DNA from: Glandiceps talaboti
Taxonomy: Eukaryota > Hemichordata > Enteropneusta > Spengelidae
DNA length: 64,000 bases
Reading direction: 5' to 3'
Assembly: GCF_964340395.1 (NCBI RefSeq)
Contig: NC_135561.1
Span: forward strand, 20,126,240 to 20,190,239
The notes beneath the pieces are model-generated. The model did not search any database, had not been told where the DNA came from, and was given only the letters and a program-made list of their open reading frames with translations. This document shows, piece by piece, positions 23,656-35,570 of the stretch; the stretch's first letter is position 1; each line of letters begins with the position of its first letter. The position numbers and the translations under genes are program-made.

Positions 23656-23905
23656 ACCCTGAAGAATGTTTCACCCAAATGTCTGCCCAATCTGCCCAGT
23701 AGTTTTGAGTTTAAGTTTTTGACCAAAAATCACATTTTTTTACCCAAATTACAAACTGGTGGTAAGATCATTTTGATTTGAACAATTTCTTAACTAGACA
23801 CCCAAGGTAATGGACCCACTAAATATCATGGTAATCAGTTCAGTGGTTTTTGACTTTAAGTTGTTCACACACACACACAGTTCAGTTGTGCTAAAAAGGA
23901 CTTAC
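23656..23905 (+). repeat. Dispersed-repeat module ending in a short (CA)n and TTCAGTTGTGCTAAAAA
   Basis: The ordered phrases are CCCAATCTGCCCAGTAGTTT, TTGACCAAAAATCACATTTT, TTGAACAATTTCTTAACTAG, CAGTGGTTTTTGACTTTAAG, (CA)n and TTCAGTTGTGCTAAAAA. The same series is found at 31.7-32.7 kb, so this part of the transposon is either an inserted copy of that family or its source. Confidence 0.6.
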
Positions 23906-23935
23906 CATAATATGTTGTTTCACATTGATTTTTTA

Positions 23936-24014
23936 AGTAGGAAGCCATGATAAAATTGTTTTAGAAATCCAAAATCCAAAATAAATACCCAATCCTCATC
24001 TATATGCCAATTTT
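23936..24014 (-). repeat. Right terminal inverted repeat of the transposon
   Basis: AGTAGGAAGCCATGATAAAATTG opens the repeat, and AAATAAATACCCAATCCTCA then ATATGCCAATTTT closes it. The outermost bases differ from the left end (ATTTT instead of ACTTT). The 16 bp before the repeat (GTTGTTTCACATTGATT) also match the right end of the short copy at 43.8 kb. Confidence 0.85.
23980..23985 (+). promoter_or_regulatory. AATAAA polyadenylation signal inside the right terminal repeat
   Basis: This is the first canonical AATAAA after the stop codon, about 795 bp downstream. It is part of the conserved terminal-repeat phrase. Use of the signal is inferred. Confidence 0.35.
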
Positions 24015-24952
24015 TATTAAAGTATAGTTACTACATGTTACTATTTTTAAAACTTTTTGTAAATGCATTTGTAGAGAGGACTTATTAATTTACTCTACAA
24101 GTATGCTACAAAACATAAAATAAATCCTTATTTTGTAATGCGAGTATGATTACCCCCCCCCCCACCATAAATAAATAAATAAAATAAAATAAAATAAGAT
24201 AAAATAAAATAAATAAATAAATAAACAAAAAATAAATAAAACAAAAAAAATTCAATTTGTGAAGATTTTTTTTTTGAATCTGGTATCCCATTAGGTATTT
24301 GTACGTCACTACTGCTAATGTGGAATGACAGAATGATCTTGATGCTGTGTGCTAGGTGAGACTACAAGCATCAAAACATCGCAGCAGCTTTGGCATTCAA
24401 TTACTGAAGATCATACATTGACCTTTGACACTTAGCGAGCTATAGGACATATACCCCGACTTGTACAATAATGACCAATTTCTGTGTTTGCCATTATCCT
24501 CTTCCTGTATTCTAATTACCTTACGTCAATCTCTACTCAACAGAGAACTAATCATAGCCAATTCTAGCATCATTGATTCATGTTTGACTTGAGATCCTTA
24601 TCGAATCTATACAGAATGTGTACATTGCATGCATCCATTTTATCTCTCTAAATCACTCTGTCGCCGTCTGGGTGTGTCTTTTACATAGGTCTATACACCG
24701 CTTCATTTGTCAGTTTGTCTCCACTGTAATATATCTGTGTGTCTGTGTGTGTGTCTAAAAGAATGGAAATGGTGATTACTAACTTTTAATCTGTAACTAT
24801 TAAAATTTAAATTTTAAGTGTTGGAATTTTGACAGTTCCATTGAATTCCAATCAAAATTCTTAAAAAAGTCTGTTGAGGTGTGAAAATTAGTACAAGCTG
24901 TTTTGACTTACTGCTGAATGATGTTACTAATGAATCAGAAATATTTTAAGTA

Positions 24953-24986
<34 letters not shown>

Positions 24987-25248
24987 GGGGGGGTTATAGA
25001 AATCATAAAATTAGTCTATACATGTACATGACTACATTGTTTCTATTCTTTGTACAATTTTGGCAATAGTTTAAAAATTGGTATTTTCACAATTGAAACG
25101 ATGATTAAGTCACACAGTTACCTAACTGTCATCCATCTTAGTTATATATACAAGAAAAGACTTGTGTAGCCATGGAAATGTAACAGTCTCAACAGTGACT
25201 TTATATGGAGAATATATTGTTCATGGTTCCAAGAATCAGTAGGAGAGT
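24015..25248. other. Non-coding stretch with simple repeats
   Basis: Contains a C run followed by (AAAT)n/(AAAAT)n at 24150-24247 and (TG)n followed by a G run at about 24957-24995. No gene is visible. Confidence 0.6.
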
Positions 25249-25390
25249 ACAACATAGTTACTTTGGAACGAAAAATTTGGAAACGAATGTGACGTTTCGA
25301 TCTGTCTTCATTGCGTGATCAAGGTCCACAGAAGATGAATCGAAATGTCACATTCTTTCCAATTTATCATTCCAAAGTAACTACATTGTA
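25249..25390. mobile_element. Foldback (MITE-like hairpin), about 142 bp
   Basis: The left arm (25249-25309) contains TAGTTACTTTGGAA and GAATGTGACGTTTCGAT. The right arm (25331-25390) is the reverse complement with a handful of mismatches. The loop is about 21 bases. The two-arm structure with no coding content fits a miniature foldback element. Confidence 0.6.
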
Positions 25391-25735
25391 TTGTCCTTGT
25401 GATTTTATACTTGAAGCATAAATGCTGAAAAAATTGTTGGAAACAAACGGCCAAGTTGTTTCAAGATTGTTTTTGAAGGTCACATGCTCTAACTTTGATT
25501 GATTCTAAATGTATGATACAATAGAAGTTAGTAATTAGATACAAATCTTGACTAAAATTAGACTTTAACTTGAAAGGCTTGGCTTTATAAATCAGGCACA
25601 TATATGTTACCTTTATTTGTATGTCTTCTATGTCGCCATCTAAAAGTTACTTGCTTCTGTTAAGTTTTCTGAACCCCTGGGAGACATACTATATTTATGG
25701 TTTTAATTTAGCTGAATGTTTAACTGCTATACCTA
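25391..25735. other. Non-coding stretch
   Basis: Nothing identifiable. Confidence 0.5.
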
Positions 25736-25777
25736 TGTGAGCCTAGATTCCCCTCCTCTCCCTCTCCCCCTCCCTCA

Positions 25778-25813
<36 letters not shown>

Positions 25814-26107
25814 AGGAAGCGTCACTCAACTGTCTCTAGGTTCAGCTAACGTGCGGGGTAGGGTCAGATAGTTATAATTCATTATATTTGTGTTACTTTT
25901 ATTAGTCCTATTTAATGGATTATTGTCATGTTCGTCTTATCATATATCTACTTTGAGTTGTGTAAACTTTCGTATGCTTTTCTTTTTTTGTATAGTATTA
26001 CTCATTGAAGGTTTTGTCTCCTATTGTCTACACGTTGTGTGTGAATAAAGTCTTGTATAGAGTAAAACACGTCTCTTCGCTGCTGTCATTCAGTGACCCC
26101 GGTCACA
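25736..26107 (+). mobile_element. Possible solo LTR
   Basis: The right part resembles the 3' end of an LTR: AATAAA at 26044-26049, a short GC-richer stretch, and an end in GACCCCGGTCACA at 26095-26107. If the left end is TGTGAGCC at 25736, the unit has TG...CA ends, but the left part is occupied by a C/CT-rich tract (25750-25815) and the 5-base flanks (ACCTA and TCTAG) do not match. No coding region of a retrotransposon is present nearby, so it would be solo or truncated. Confidence 0.35.
25752..25815. repeat. Polypyrimidine tract ending in (TC)n
   Basis: CCTCTCCC-type sequence with a C run, then about 14 TC units. Confidence 0.9.
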
Positions 26108-27033
26108 TCTAGTTTATAGTATTTAGGAATGAACACTCTGGAAAATGAGTCAGAAATGGTAATCCAGAGAGGTGCAGATTGAGTGCCATCATAAAAACAT
26201 GGCAGTTACCGAAAATTACAAAAATAATTCTTGTACGTAAAGACTACACAAAAAAGATTCCTGGATAAACTCTCAGAAATGTCTTGAATTGTACAAATTG
26301 ATCATTGTTCTTCCTAAAATAACTGACTTTTCAACACAAAAACTTTTATCACAAGAGAAAGTTTAGTATACTTTCTATTCCATGTACGTCTGCTTTGGAG
26401 GTAATAACACTCTTGCTAATATGAAAGAAGAAGCACTGAATCTAAACGTGTGAAATTGAGCATGTGGTCTAATTGCTTTGACACTGTGTGTATAATGCTT
26501 TGTACAGATAGCCAGCTAATGAGGTGGGTGGTCTAACACATCACCAATTATGTCAGGGATCACAGCATTGGAAACTTAACAGGTATATCACGTATACACC
26601 AGTTCTACAAATCTGTATGTCTAAAACCCAGGGAATACATCTTTAGCTGTCATGTCTCATGGCTAGTGAGATAAGCCAATACTGGATTAAGACTCCAACT
26701 CAGTAGGGAAAGAGCTTGGATAAATCTTGTAGAATATGAGCCAAAAAAAAGCTGAAAAAACTCCACCTACAAAACTACATAACATCAATTATGGATGATC
26801 TGCCATTTTGAATGATAAACATAAGACACGGTGTGCTTTTAATAGACTATAAAATAATAATAATCATAAATAATTAAATGATCAGAAATTATAAATCGTA
26901 GTAAAACTTTACGAAATATGTGATGGGTGTAAGATTTTATTCCCGGGACTTTAAAATAGTCTTTGACAGAGATTGGAAACATTGAACTATTCATATGATA
27001 AAATAAACATGAACAGTGTACAGTGATTCATTT
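26108..27033. other. Non-coding stretch
   Basis: Nothing identifiable. Confidence 0.5.
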
Positions 27034-27078
27034 AGCCCCCCCCCCCCCCCCCAAAAAAAAAGGAAGAAAAAAGAAAGA
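27034..27078. repeat. C homopolymer followed by an A-rich tract
   Basis: About 18 C, then AAAAAAAAA and GAAA-type purine sequence. Confidence 0.9.
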
Positions 27079-27421
27079 AAAGAATTGTTTCTGGTTATCT
27101 AAAGACATTGCAAATTTTTCAATATTTTTTTTGTGATTGTCAAATCTGTCACTCAATCTTAGAGACTAGTATTCATGGCAGTTACTGTTCTTTTTATTTA
27201 GTACTTTAGAACAAGTGAGTATGTGGGGCAGATCAGATGTCATTTGCTTGTTCATGATTGGTTTTGCAGTTGTCTTCACTGAAGCAACAATTAATGTAGA
27301 GACAAGGGTTATTTTTGTGTTTTCCCGCAGATCTGCAGACTGCATGGGTTGGACAAACACATAAAAAAAAAGATTGACGCGTATTTAAGTGATGTGCCGC
27401 TAACCAGAAACAATTCTTTTT
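27079..27421. mobile_element. Possible MITE with about 19-bp inverted ends
   Basis: AAAGAATTGTTTCTGGTTA at 27079-27097 has its exact reverse complement at 27401-27419. The interior of about 300 bp has no credible gene; two short minus-strand frames overlap it. The A/T-rich flanks hide any target duplication. Confidence 0.45.
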
Positions 27422-28621
27422 GGCCTTAAATTGATTGTAGAAAAATCCCCACACACAAAAATGAACAAGATAACAAAGAAGACAAAATGATGCAGAATCT
27501 GCACTATTACCGTAATTGATAATTTGTGTAAAACTGATATGGAATCATACACTACTTCTATTTACACATTCTTTCAGATGGCTTAGATGAGTTTACCTGT
27601 CATTTCATCAAGGTGCTGTCACCTCTACATGTATTTCTTCAATGTTAGAAGTGTGACTAGGATATATCAAGTTTCTCTAGCTGATATTTTATACTTTACA
27701 TTATTAAGTTTTAGTACAATCTATGACAACTGATATAATTTGATGTCGATGTCATTTATTTATACCAGTATAAATTACAATAAAGAGAGAACACGGTATT
27801 TGTAGAAATGAAGAAATCATGTTACTTTTAGCTACAGGGACAAATAAATGGATTTTTGACTCAGTGACAAATAACTACCTTTTTACCCACGCTGAAAGTG
27901 ATTATACTGTTAACTGCACTTCATTTAAGTGTAACTATGCATGCCTCTGGTAGATGGTCGGCCAACATGTTTTTACGCCCACTTCTAGGTTTGCCATCAG
28001 CCCCCGTGCATTTTCCTTTTCAATTTTAATAACCACATGAGAAGCGTAGAGAGAAGAGTGTAGGGTAAAATGAACTATATGTATAAGGATTTTGGAGTTG
28101 ATGATTTTTACAGCTGAATGATTAAGTCAGTGATTTTTACACCTGAATGACTTGCTGGTTGTGTCATATAACTTCCATTATATATATATTGCATTCATTC
28201 CAATATACATGTACATACCATGAGTTCTTGTTAGCTGTCATCAAAGGGGACAACTTAGGGTGTATTAATCACATGCTTTGCAGGGAGATAATTACTGCAG
28301 ACAGAAAAGGGTAGCAACAGCTCATTAATTCTCACTGCTAATGTGTATGGATGACTTTTTGAGATCAATTATTTATTGAGTTTGGATTCATGACTCCTAT
28401 TTTCGATACCTTTTTCATGTTTTTCACACCAAATTATGCTATCTTGTCTCCACACCATAAGCTTTTGGTCTGAACTTACTGATAAATCGTTAATAATTGA
28501 TCCCAAGTTCTTGTGAGATAATTTCATCTTTGAAATAAATGGTATCATGGTTAAGCTGTGGATATAAAATCAATAATCCATTGTGTTGTAGCTTGTTCTT
28601 TTTTCTGTGTTTGGACAGGAT
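27422..28621. other. Non-coding stretch
   Basis: Apart from a short (TA)n at about 28180-28190, nothing is identifiable. Confidence 0.5.
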
Positions 28622-29062
28622 GAAATGGTTGCTAAGAAAACGGCAAACACCTTTGAGATACTAGTAGTTTGCAATTCTTGTAGTTTTTAAATACCTTTGA
28701 AATACTTGCAGTTTTGAAATGCATTTGAAATACTTGTAATTTCTAAATACCTGTAAAATATTTGTACTTTTGAAATCCCAAGCAAGAATGACATATTTAT
28801 AGTTTTAAAATACCTACAATCTGTTTTGAAAGACCCTTGATATATATTTGCAGTTTTGAAATACAAAAAAAAAATTAAAATTAATTAATTTCAAAATACT
28901 TGTAGTACTGAAACAACTTTTAAATACTTGTAGTTTTGAAAAACCATTAAAATTAGTTGTGAAATATTTGATATTGTATGTGTGAGAGCAAGTTAAATTT
29001 GTAATATTTTTAGTTTTCCAATACCTTGAAAATTAGTTTTGAAATATCTTTAAAATACTTAC
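28622..29062. repeat. Degenerate short tandem repeat around GAAATACTTGTAGTTTTGAA
   Basis: The phrase (T)GAAATACTTGTAGTTTTGAA and variants recur a dozen or more times at irregular spacings of about 20-40 bp, with an A run at about 28866. It is an old, eroded array with no coding content. Confidence 0.55.
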
Positions 29063-31699
29063 GATATAGTTGTAAATGCAAAACTCACAGCAACAATGTC
29101 ATCATTGAAACTTTCTCTTTTTTTGACATTTCCATAAAATGAGTGCACACATACTCCAAGTACTTATTAAGTAATTTTGTCGCGGGAAAAGTTTCAGGAG
29201 AAATGAGTAAAGTACATCCTTTCATTGCACTTATTGTGACTTCCTACGACACATTAATTTTCTCTGCGCCAATTACACTCTTGTGGGTTGTCTGCATGAT
29301 ATGCCCTATGGTACATGAGAAAGTCTAGTATGTCCTGAAGCCTACAATGTACATTCAACATGTTCAATTTGCCCATGCTAATATCTCTCACATCATGCAT
29401 AATAGGAAATACTGTGACAATCATCTTTGTCAAATCACATGGCCATAGAAAGGAAGTTGATCAAAGGCATGCAAAGAATCCCATATTACTCAATCTTTTC
29501 CATATTAAACTTCCTGAGAAAGCCTACTGTGATTGATCCAAAAGTAGCAGAAGATTTAAGATGTTTTCTTACTGATATATTTACACATCCTGGAACTCTA
29601 ATATCTAAAATGGAATTATGGCATGTGTCAACCACAACCAAATTAATCCATTGCATAATATCAGGAAAAAGTATAAGTTACATATTTTGGGGAAATGAGA
29701 TGCTAAGTATATAGTTGTTCATGTTGTCTTTGGGATATCCTATACTATGCATACTTAGCTCATCAGATGATTTGGAAGCACATTTCTGTAGATTGATGTC
29801 TGGGTGGCCATCATTGAGAGTCTGAGTAACTGAGACTGCTCATAATGGTGTTAGAGCACCCCTGAAAGATTGGGAAGTTTGGCATATCAGGACCTTGAAT
29901 TCTGAGCCAGGAATTTTTGACAATTTCATGATTTTCATGACAATTTTCTTATTTCATGATTAGTTAAAGCTAAAATTTTTACAAATGTACTACATGTAAT
30001 TAGCAGAGTTTACTGAATTTGGAAATTCCATGACCACTCACAGACAAATTTAAAAAAAAAATATATGACAAAAAATTCATTTGTTTTGTGTGTTCTTTTC
30101 AAATTACAATGTTTAATCCCATGGTATTGCTTGGTTTGATCTATTTCCTTGTACTGATTTGCCTCTCTTTCTGTCTCTTGTTGCACAGCCATCATAAAAT
30201 GTAACAGTCGTCCAAGTCACTTGGGCACATCCAAGGGATCACCCAATCAACAGAATGTTTACTAAGCAACAAGGGACAGAAAGAGGAGTAATCGTTAATT
30301 ATTTAACAAATTGATTCTCTTGAAAGCAGGAATATTTGATCACTGATGTTATAGAACTATCATCATTATTATGGTAACTCGATTTGTTAACCATTTAGAA
30401 TTATGTGGTATCTTTTAGCAGATGTGTTGTTGGGCGCAATTCAAAGCAGACAACTGTTTTTTAAAAGTTAAAAACCATTGACAGCTTAAAGAACTATGGT
30501 CAATACAGGGTATTTCCTTTAATGTCAAACTGCTGACAAGTGTATTTTATTACTTACATTTCTTGATTTTATTCACATACTTAGCTCTAATGCAAGGTTT
30601 CATTAAATCCTGAAAGCAGCTTCAATACTTTAGATGTACCATCACATTGTTCATTTTTGTGTTGGAAAATCTGTTATTGAAGTGAGTTTTGAAGTGACTC
30701 AAGTCACTATGCAGCTATCAGTGAGTAAAGAAATTAGAGTACAGAAGTATAGTAGGTCTATATTGATGCTTGTAATTAGAGTGTTTTGATCATTACACAA
30801 CTAGTTACACATCTGTAATGGTACTTCATCCATCCTGTCCACACAGTACAAAATAAACAGTTCACACTTTCAGCAGTTCCCTACGGGAGTTGATGTTAAT
30901 GGTAGACTAGTAGCTACATTTAATGGTGTTAAGAGACAAACATACATTAGTCACTTAACAGATACACTAAATGTAATAAGATTTAAAAATGGCCATCTTC
31001 ACATCACTTGTGATTTGTTTTCTTTCACCATTAAACCTTTTACTTTTCTTGTAACTGTTTCAGAGGAGACACTTTTTCTATAAATTATTAATACCTGGAG
31101 TGTTTTTTGTGGCATTTTCTAACACAAGAGCTTAAGAACAATGGAGTCAGGATCAATTTCCCTTCCTGGTGGTGGACCCTTTGCAATACTGAGGAGAAAT
31201 AATGGTCCCCGAGTTATTTAACTGTTTTTAAGTTTATGGCAATGTTATTTTTATTTTATCAGTAGAGCACTTAAAATGTACCTCATTATCAGGGATTCAA
31301 TCCCAGGTTTCACATTACTGTTATCGTATCATTGCTGTAATCCTCATTCTTTATTCTGAACCAAATTTTTCTATAGTTTTAGATTTGTCAGACATTTTTT
31401 TTTCAAAGCTAACTTTTAATCCCAATCTGAACTGGGCCTTTAACACATTTTATCACCTCTTGTTTGTTTAACAGAGACCACATAAACATAATTTACTTAT
31501 TTGCTTAGATGTTCTTAGTGTTCACAGTTATACACAACGTGCCAATCTAGTTAAAGATTCAAGCCAATTTTTTATTCATTTACGGAAGAAACCTTAGACC
31601 CCTAACTGAGATGTACTTGATTGAGAAAACCTTGATTTTAAATAACTTAATCTGCAGTAACTGACCCAAAAAATTCAAAGGATAAAAGTAAAAACGCTC
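29063..31699. other. AT-rich non-coding stretch
   Basis: No gene is recognisable. The 95-codon open frame at 29427-29714 has no motif I know and no splice or Kozak support. Confidence 0.5.
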
Positions 31700-32238
31700 C
31701 AACTATATTTCAGCCTCATCTGATTGGGTCATCATATCATGAGCAATTCTTAATTTAAACACCACTAAGAATGTTCCCACCAAATTTCAGACTGATCTGC
31801 CCAGTAATCTTTTAGTGTACGTTTTTTTTTAACCAAAAATCACATTTTTTTTACCCAAAACGCACATCTCTGATATGATCATTTTCATTTGAACAATTTC
31901 TCAACTAAACTCCAAAGTTAATGTCTCCTGCAAATACCAAAGCAATCGATTGGACGGCTTTTGAGTTTACGTCATCCACACACATACAGACAGAGTCAGA
32001 CAGACAGACACCCACACACACACTCTACCATGCCTACAGCACTTGAACTTCATTAGTTTAGCTGAGCTAACTAGAGACTGAAATAAACATCCCTACAAAA
32101 AATCTAAATATTCTTCCCAGTGGTTTTTGACTTTAAGTTTCTTTAAGTTTAGGTCAACCACAGATAGGCAAACAGACAGACAGATATATAGATGAACAAG
32201 ACTCTTTATCATATCTGTAGCATGAATGAACCTGTTTT

Positions 32239-32261
32239 AATCATAGACAGTGTCTATGATT
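32239..32261. other. Perfect 11-bp inverted repeat around a single base
   Basis: AATCATAGACA, one G, then its exact complement. It lies within the repeat cluster. Confidence 0.6.
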
Positions 32262-32552
32262 TAATTCAGCTGTACTAAAAAAGTGTTTCCAAGCAACCTC
32301 AAACAGAGGTTAATCTTGGTGCCATTGACAATGAGATATGAAGTAGCCCATACAATGATTTCATGGCATCAATAAAACAATACCCTTGCTAGGAGTCAAA
32401 GCATTTTCTCACACCACGAATCATGTTTTTTTTACCCAAAACACACATCTGTGATGTGATCATGTTGCTTTTCAACAATTCCCCAACTAGACACCAAAAG
32501 TAATGTCACACCAAATACCAAGGCAAACAGTCTGGTGGTTTTGGAGTTTAAG

Positions 32553-32555
<3 letters not shown>

Positions 32556-32612
<57 letters not shown>
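32556..32612. repeat. (CA)n microsatellite
   Basis: About 28 CA units at the tail of the third repeat copy. The minus-strand frame across it yields an alternating Cys-Val string. Confidence 0.95.
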
Positions 32613-32615
<3 letters not shown>

Positions 32616-32670
32616 TAGACAGACACCGCACCATGCCTATATCAATTCAGTTGTGCTAAAAATTACTATG

Positions 32671-34691
32671 GCGACCTGATGTCTACAATGTATCAATTTG
32701 ATTTGCACTACGGATATTTCCGGTTTATCAGCTTGCTACCGTGTTTTCTGTCTATAATTCCCTATAATGATGACAAAATATCAGCTATCATCACAAAGTT
32801 GGATGTTTTTTTATGCTTACATGCTAATCCTGATGCAAAACACTAAGCCCATTATTTTCTGTCTGGCATACGAAAATAAAAACATAGATTGTATGGTGTA
32901 ACTTGAATTTCTGAAATGAGACTTTTTACAAGACTTTTCACCACAAATACAAGGTAAAATAATAACTGCAAATTTATAGTTTGGGATTGTTATGAATGAA
33001 ATTTCAAAATGAGTCAAAATGTTGGTATACTGAATCCCACACTGATTTACACTGAGTAGAAATTCTTAGTAATAAAGATATTTTATTAATTTGTAGTTCT
33101 TCTACGGAAACTACAAAAGTTTTCATAGATAATGAAATTTGCAGAAGATAATCGAGAGAGTAATTTGTCTGTGTTTATACCTTTAATAGATAAAATATTG
33201 TGTAAACATCCAAAGACTGGTTGTTATATGCTAAGATATATAATAAACTTGAGGTTGTATTGAAAATGCTAGTATTGAAAATGGTGGATTGATATGACAT
33301 GGATTTAAAAACTGGTAAGGATATCATGTCATCTTAAGGTTAACGAGTAAAATCCATATTAAAGACCAAAACATCAAGACGAATTGTGAATTCACTATTA
33401 TGAGCACAGAGGAGTCAAACAGGTATTTTTTGACTCAGGTGTCAAAACTTACAACTTACGAGTACACAATGATCGTTAGATATATTTTAAAAATTGCCTC
33501 ATTATCATTAGCATGAAAATGCATTAACTGGTTTAAATTACAAGAAAGTAATACACAGAGGAAACAAAACTTGGATTTATACAGAGAGAAAAAACACCTT
33601 ATGAATAGTTGAGAGCATTCAAAACCTTGCTCTTTTGAAAGCACCCAACAGATGTGTATCATGCTTATAAAATCAAACCACAATCATCAAATCATGATCA
33701 CATAATCTAAATTTAAAAGAACACAAGCTGAGTCAAAACATTTTGGGGGTAATTTTTGTGGTGTATTAAAATCTACCTCTTGTGTTCTACTTTAAATAAA
33801 GAAGCATAACTGAATATCCCAGTATTTTCATTCCGAAGGTGTTATGATGAGCAACAAAGAATTTGAAAGGGTCACCTCATAACAAACTGACTTTCTCAAT
33901 CTAAACACTGAGAACAAAACAATTTTTTTTTAGAACATGACCCTGAGAGTATATGCATGAGGAAGACTTCAATCCAATCTTAGTATAAAAGCACACTGTC
34001 AGGTGAGTGTATACCAAAATGTTTACATTCTTTTAATATAGTCTACCGGTACTTCAAGTTTTTCAAATCCTGGAGAATTTCACGGCATGCTTTTTGTGCC
34101 TAATTACATTTGATACCTTTGGGAGACAGGAATTCTGATTAATTTCAACAGGAAAAGCCGGCCAGTGCAGTGTCTAAAAGATGTTTACGAGTCAAGAAAA
34201 TTGGTAAAAACACTTTTGTAATGGAACTTGCAAAGAAGAAATAATTAACTTCCATGTGTGGCTTCAAAGTTGCCTTTTAAAAAGAAACTACTTTTAGGTA
34301 GCTCATGGATGTCTAATCTGAAAACAAGACAACTTTTTTTTTTTGCCAGCATGTTACATGTTTAATCTTATTATTAGTATCACCTTTACATTGAACCTAA
34401 TATATCATGTTATACTTTTAATCCATTTGGTAATAAATGGTGCTATGTCCAATACTGCATTCAGAATTTAATCATTTTAACTTTGGTTCAGGTTTAATCA
34501 TTTAATGGTTAAAGTTCAAAGGAATTTGTACTATTTAAGGTCAGTGATATTCATAGATTTCTATACATGGTATACGAAGTGTTTTTCCGTGACTACTAGC
34601 TTTGTAAGGAATATCACATACACAAAGTAATAATTATGTATTTATGACATTTGCATAATGTGTATTTTATCCTTTGCTTATTCATGTAATC
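32671..34691. other. AT-rich non-coding stretch
   Basis: Nothing identifiable. Confidence 0.5.
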
Positions 34692-35570
34692 GTTTGCATA
34701 TTTATGAATCATTTACATATTTATCATGCCATCATTTAGATGTTTATTTGCATATTTACGAATCATTTACATATTTATCACGCCATCATTTAGATGTTTA
34801 TTTGCATATTTGTGAATCATTTACATATTTATCATGACATCATTTAGATGTTTATTTGCATATTTGTGAATCATTTACATATTTATCATGCCATCATTTA
34901 GATGTTTATTTGCATATTTATGAATCATTTACATATTTATCATGCCATCATTTAGATGTTTATTTGCATATTTATGAATCATTTACATATTTATCATGCC
35001 ATCATTTAGATGTTTATTTGCATATTTACGAATCATTTACATATTTATCACGCCATCATTTAGATGTTTATTTGCATATTTGCGAATCATTTACACATTT
35101 ATCACGCCATCATTTAGATGTTTATTTTCATATTTACGAATCATTTACATATTTATCATGCCATCATTTAGATGTTTATTTCCATATTTACAAATCATTT
35201 ACATATTTATCACGCCATCATTTAGATGTTTATTTTCATATTTACAAATCATTTACATATTTATCATGCCATCATTTAGATGTTTATTTGCATATTTACG
35301 AATCATTTACATATTTATCACGCCATCATTTAGATGTTTATTTCCATATTCACGAATCATTTACATATTTATCATGCCATCATTTAGATGTTTATTTCCA
35401 TATTTACAAATCATTTACATATTTATCATGCCATCATTTAGTTGTTTATATGTATATATATTTATCATTTACATAATTTATCACACCATCATTTAGATGT
35501 TGATTTGCATATTTACGAATCATTTGCATATTTATCATGCCATCATTTAGATGTTTATTTGCATATTTAT
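34692..35570. repeat. Minisatellite, 54-bp unit, about 16 copies
   Basis: The units read CATGCCATCATTTAGATGTT, TATTTGCATATTTATGAATC, ATTTACATATTTAT. Successive GCCATCATT anchors lie exactly 54 bp apart. Because 54 is a multiple of three, long open frames (34856-35476 and 34996-35496) arise from it. Many units contain ATTTGCAT, the POU octamer; others carry TTTCCAT or TTTTCAT there. Confidence 0.95.

Larger units (their letters stand above)
16988..24014 (+). mobile_element. Autonomous-looking DNA transposon with terminal inverted repeats
   Basis: This unit of about 7.0 kb starts with AAAGTGGCCATATGGATGAG and ends with the diverged reverse complement of that end. Between the ends lie a subterminal tandem repeat, a second inverted-repeat pair and one intronless 1521-residue gene. 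The same ends flank a 298-bp interior-deleted copy at 43513-43810, and one of them occurs alone at 61666, so the boundaries come from three independent loci. I could not settle a target-site duplication: the left flank ends in TTTATTCG and the right flank begins TATTAAAG. The long open frame suggests a fairly recent insertion, although the two terminal repeats have diverged from each other. The superfamily is not recognised; the ends do not match any I can name. Confidence 0.8.
31700..32670. repeat. Cluster of three diverged copies of the repeat also found in the transposon
   Basis: Ordered phrases occur at 31725-32050, 32110-32280 and 32405-32665: CCAAATTTCAGACTGATCTG, AACCAAAAATCACATTTTTT, TTGAACAATTTCTCAACTA, CAGTGGTTTTTGACTTTAAG, then CA/CAGA-rich sequence and TTCAGTTGTGCTAAAAA. 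Each copy is partial. The same series occurs at 17.87-18.07 and 23.66-23.9 kb. Confidence 0.6.

Noticed and set aside
29427-29714. 95-codon open frame
   Set aside because: No recognisable domain, AT-driven composition, and no support from neighbouring exons.
34856-35496. Two overlapping frames of 166 and 206 codons
   Set aside because: Both come from the 54-bp minisatellite, whose unit length is a multiple of three.
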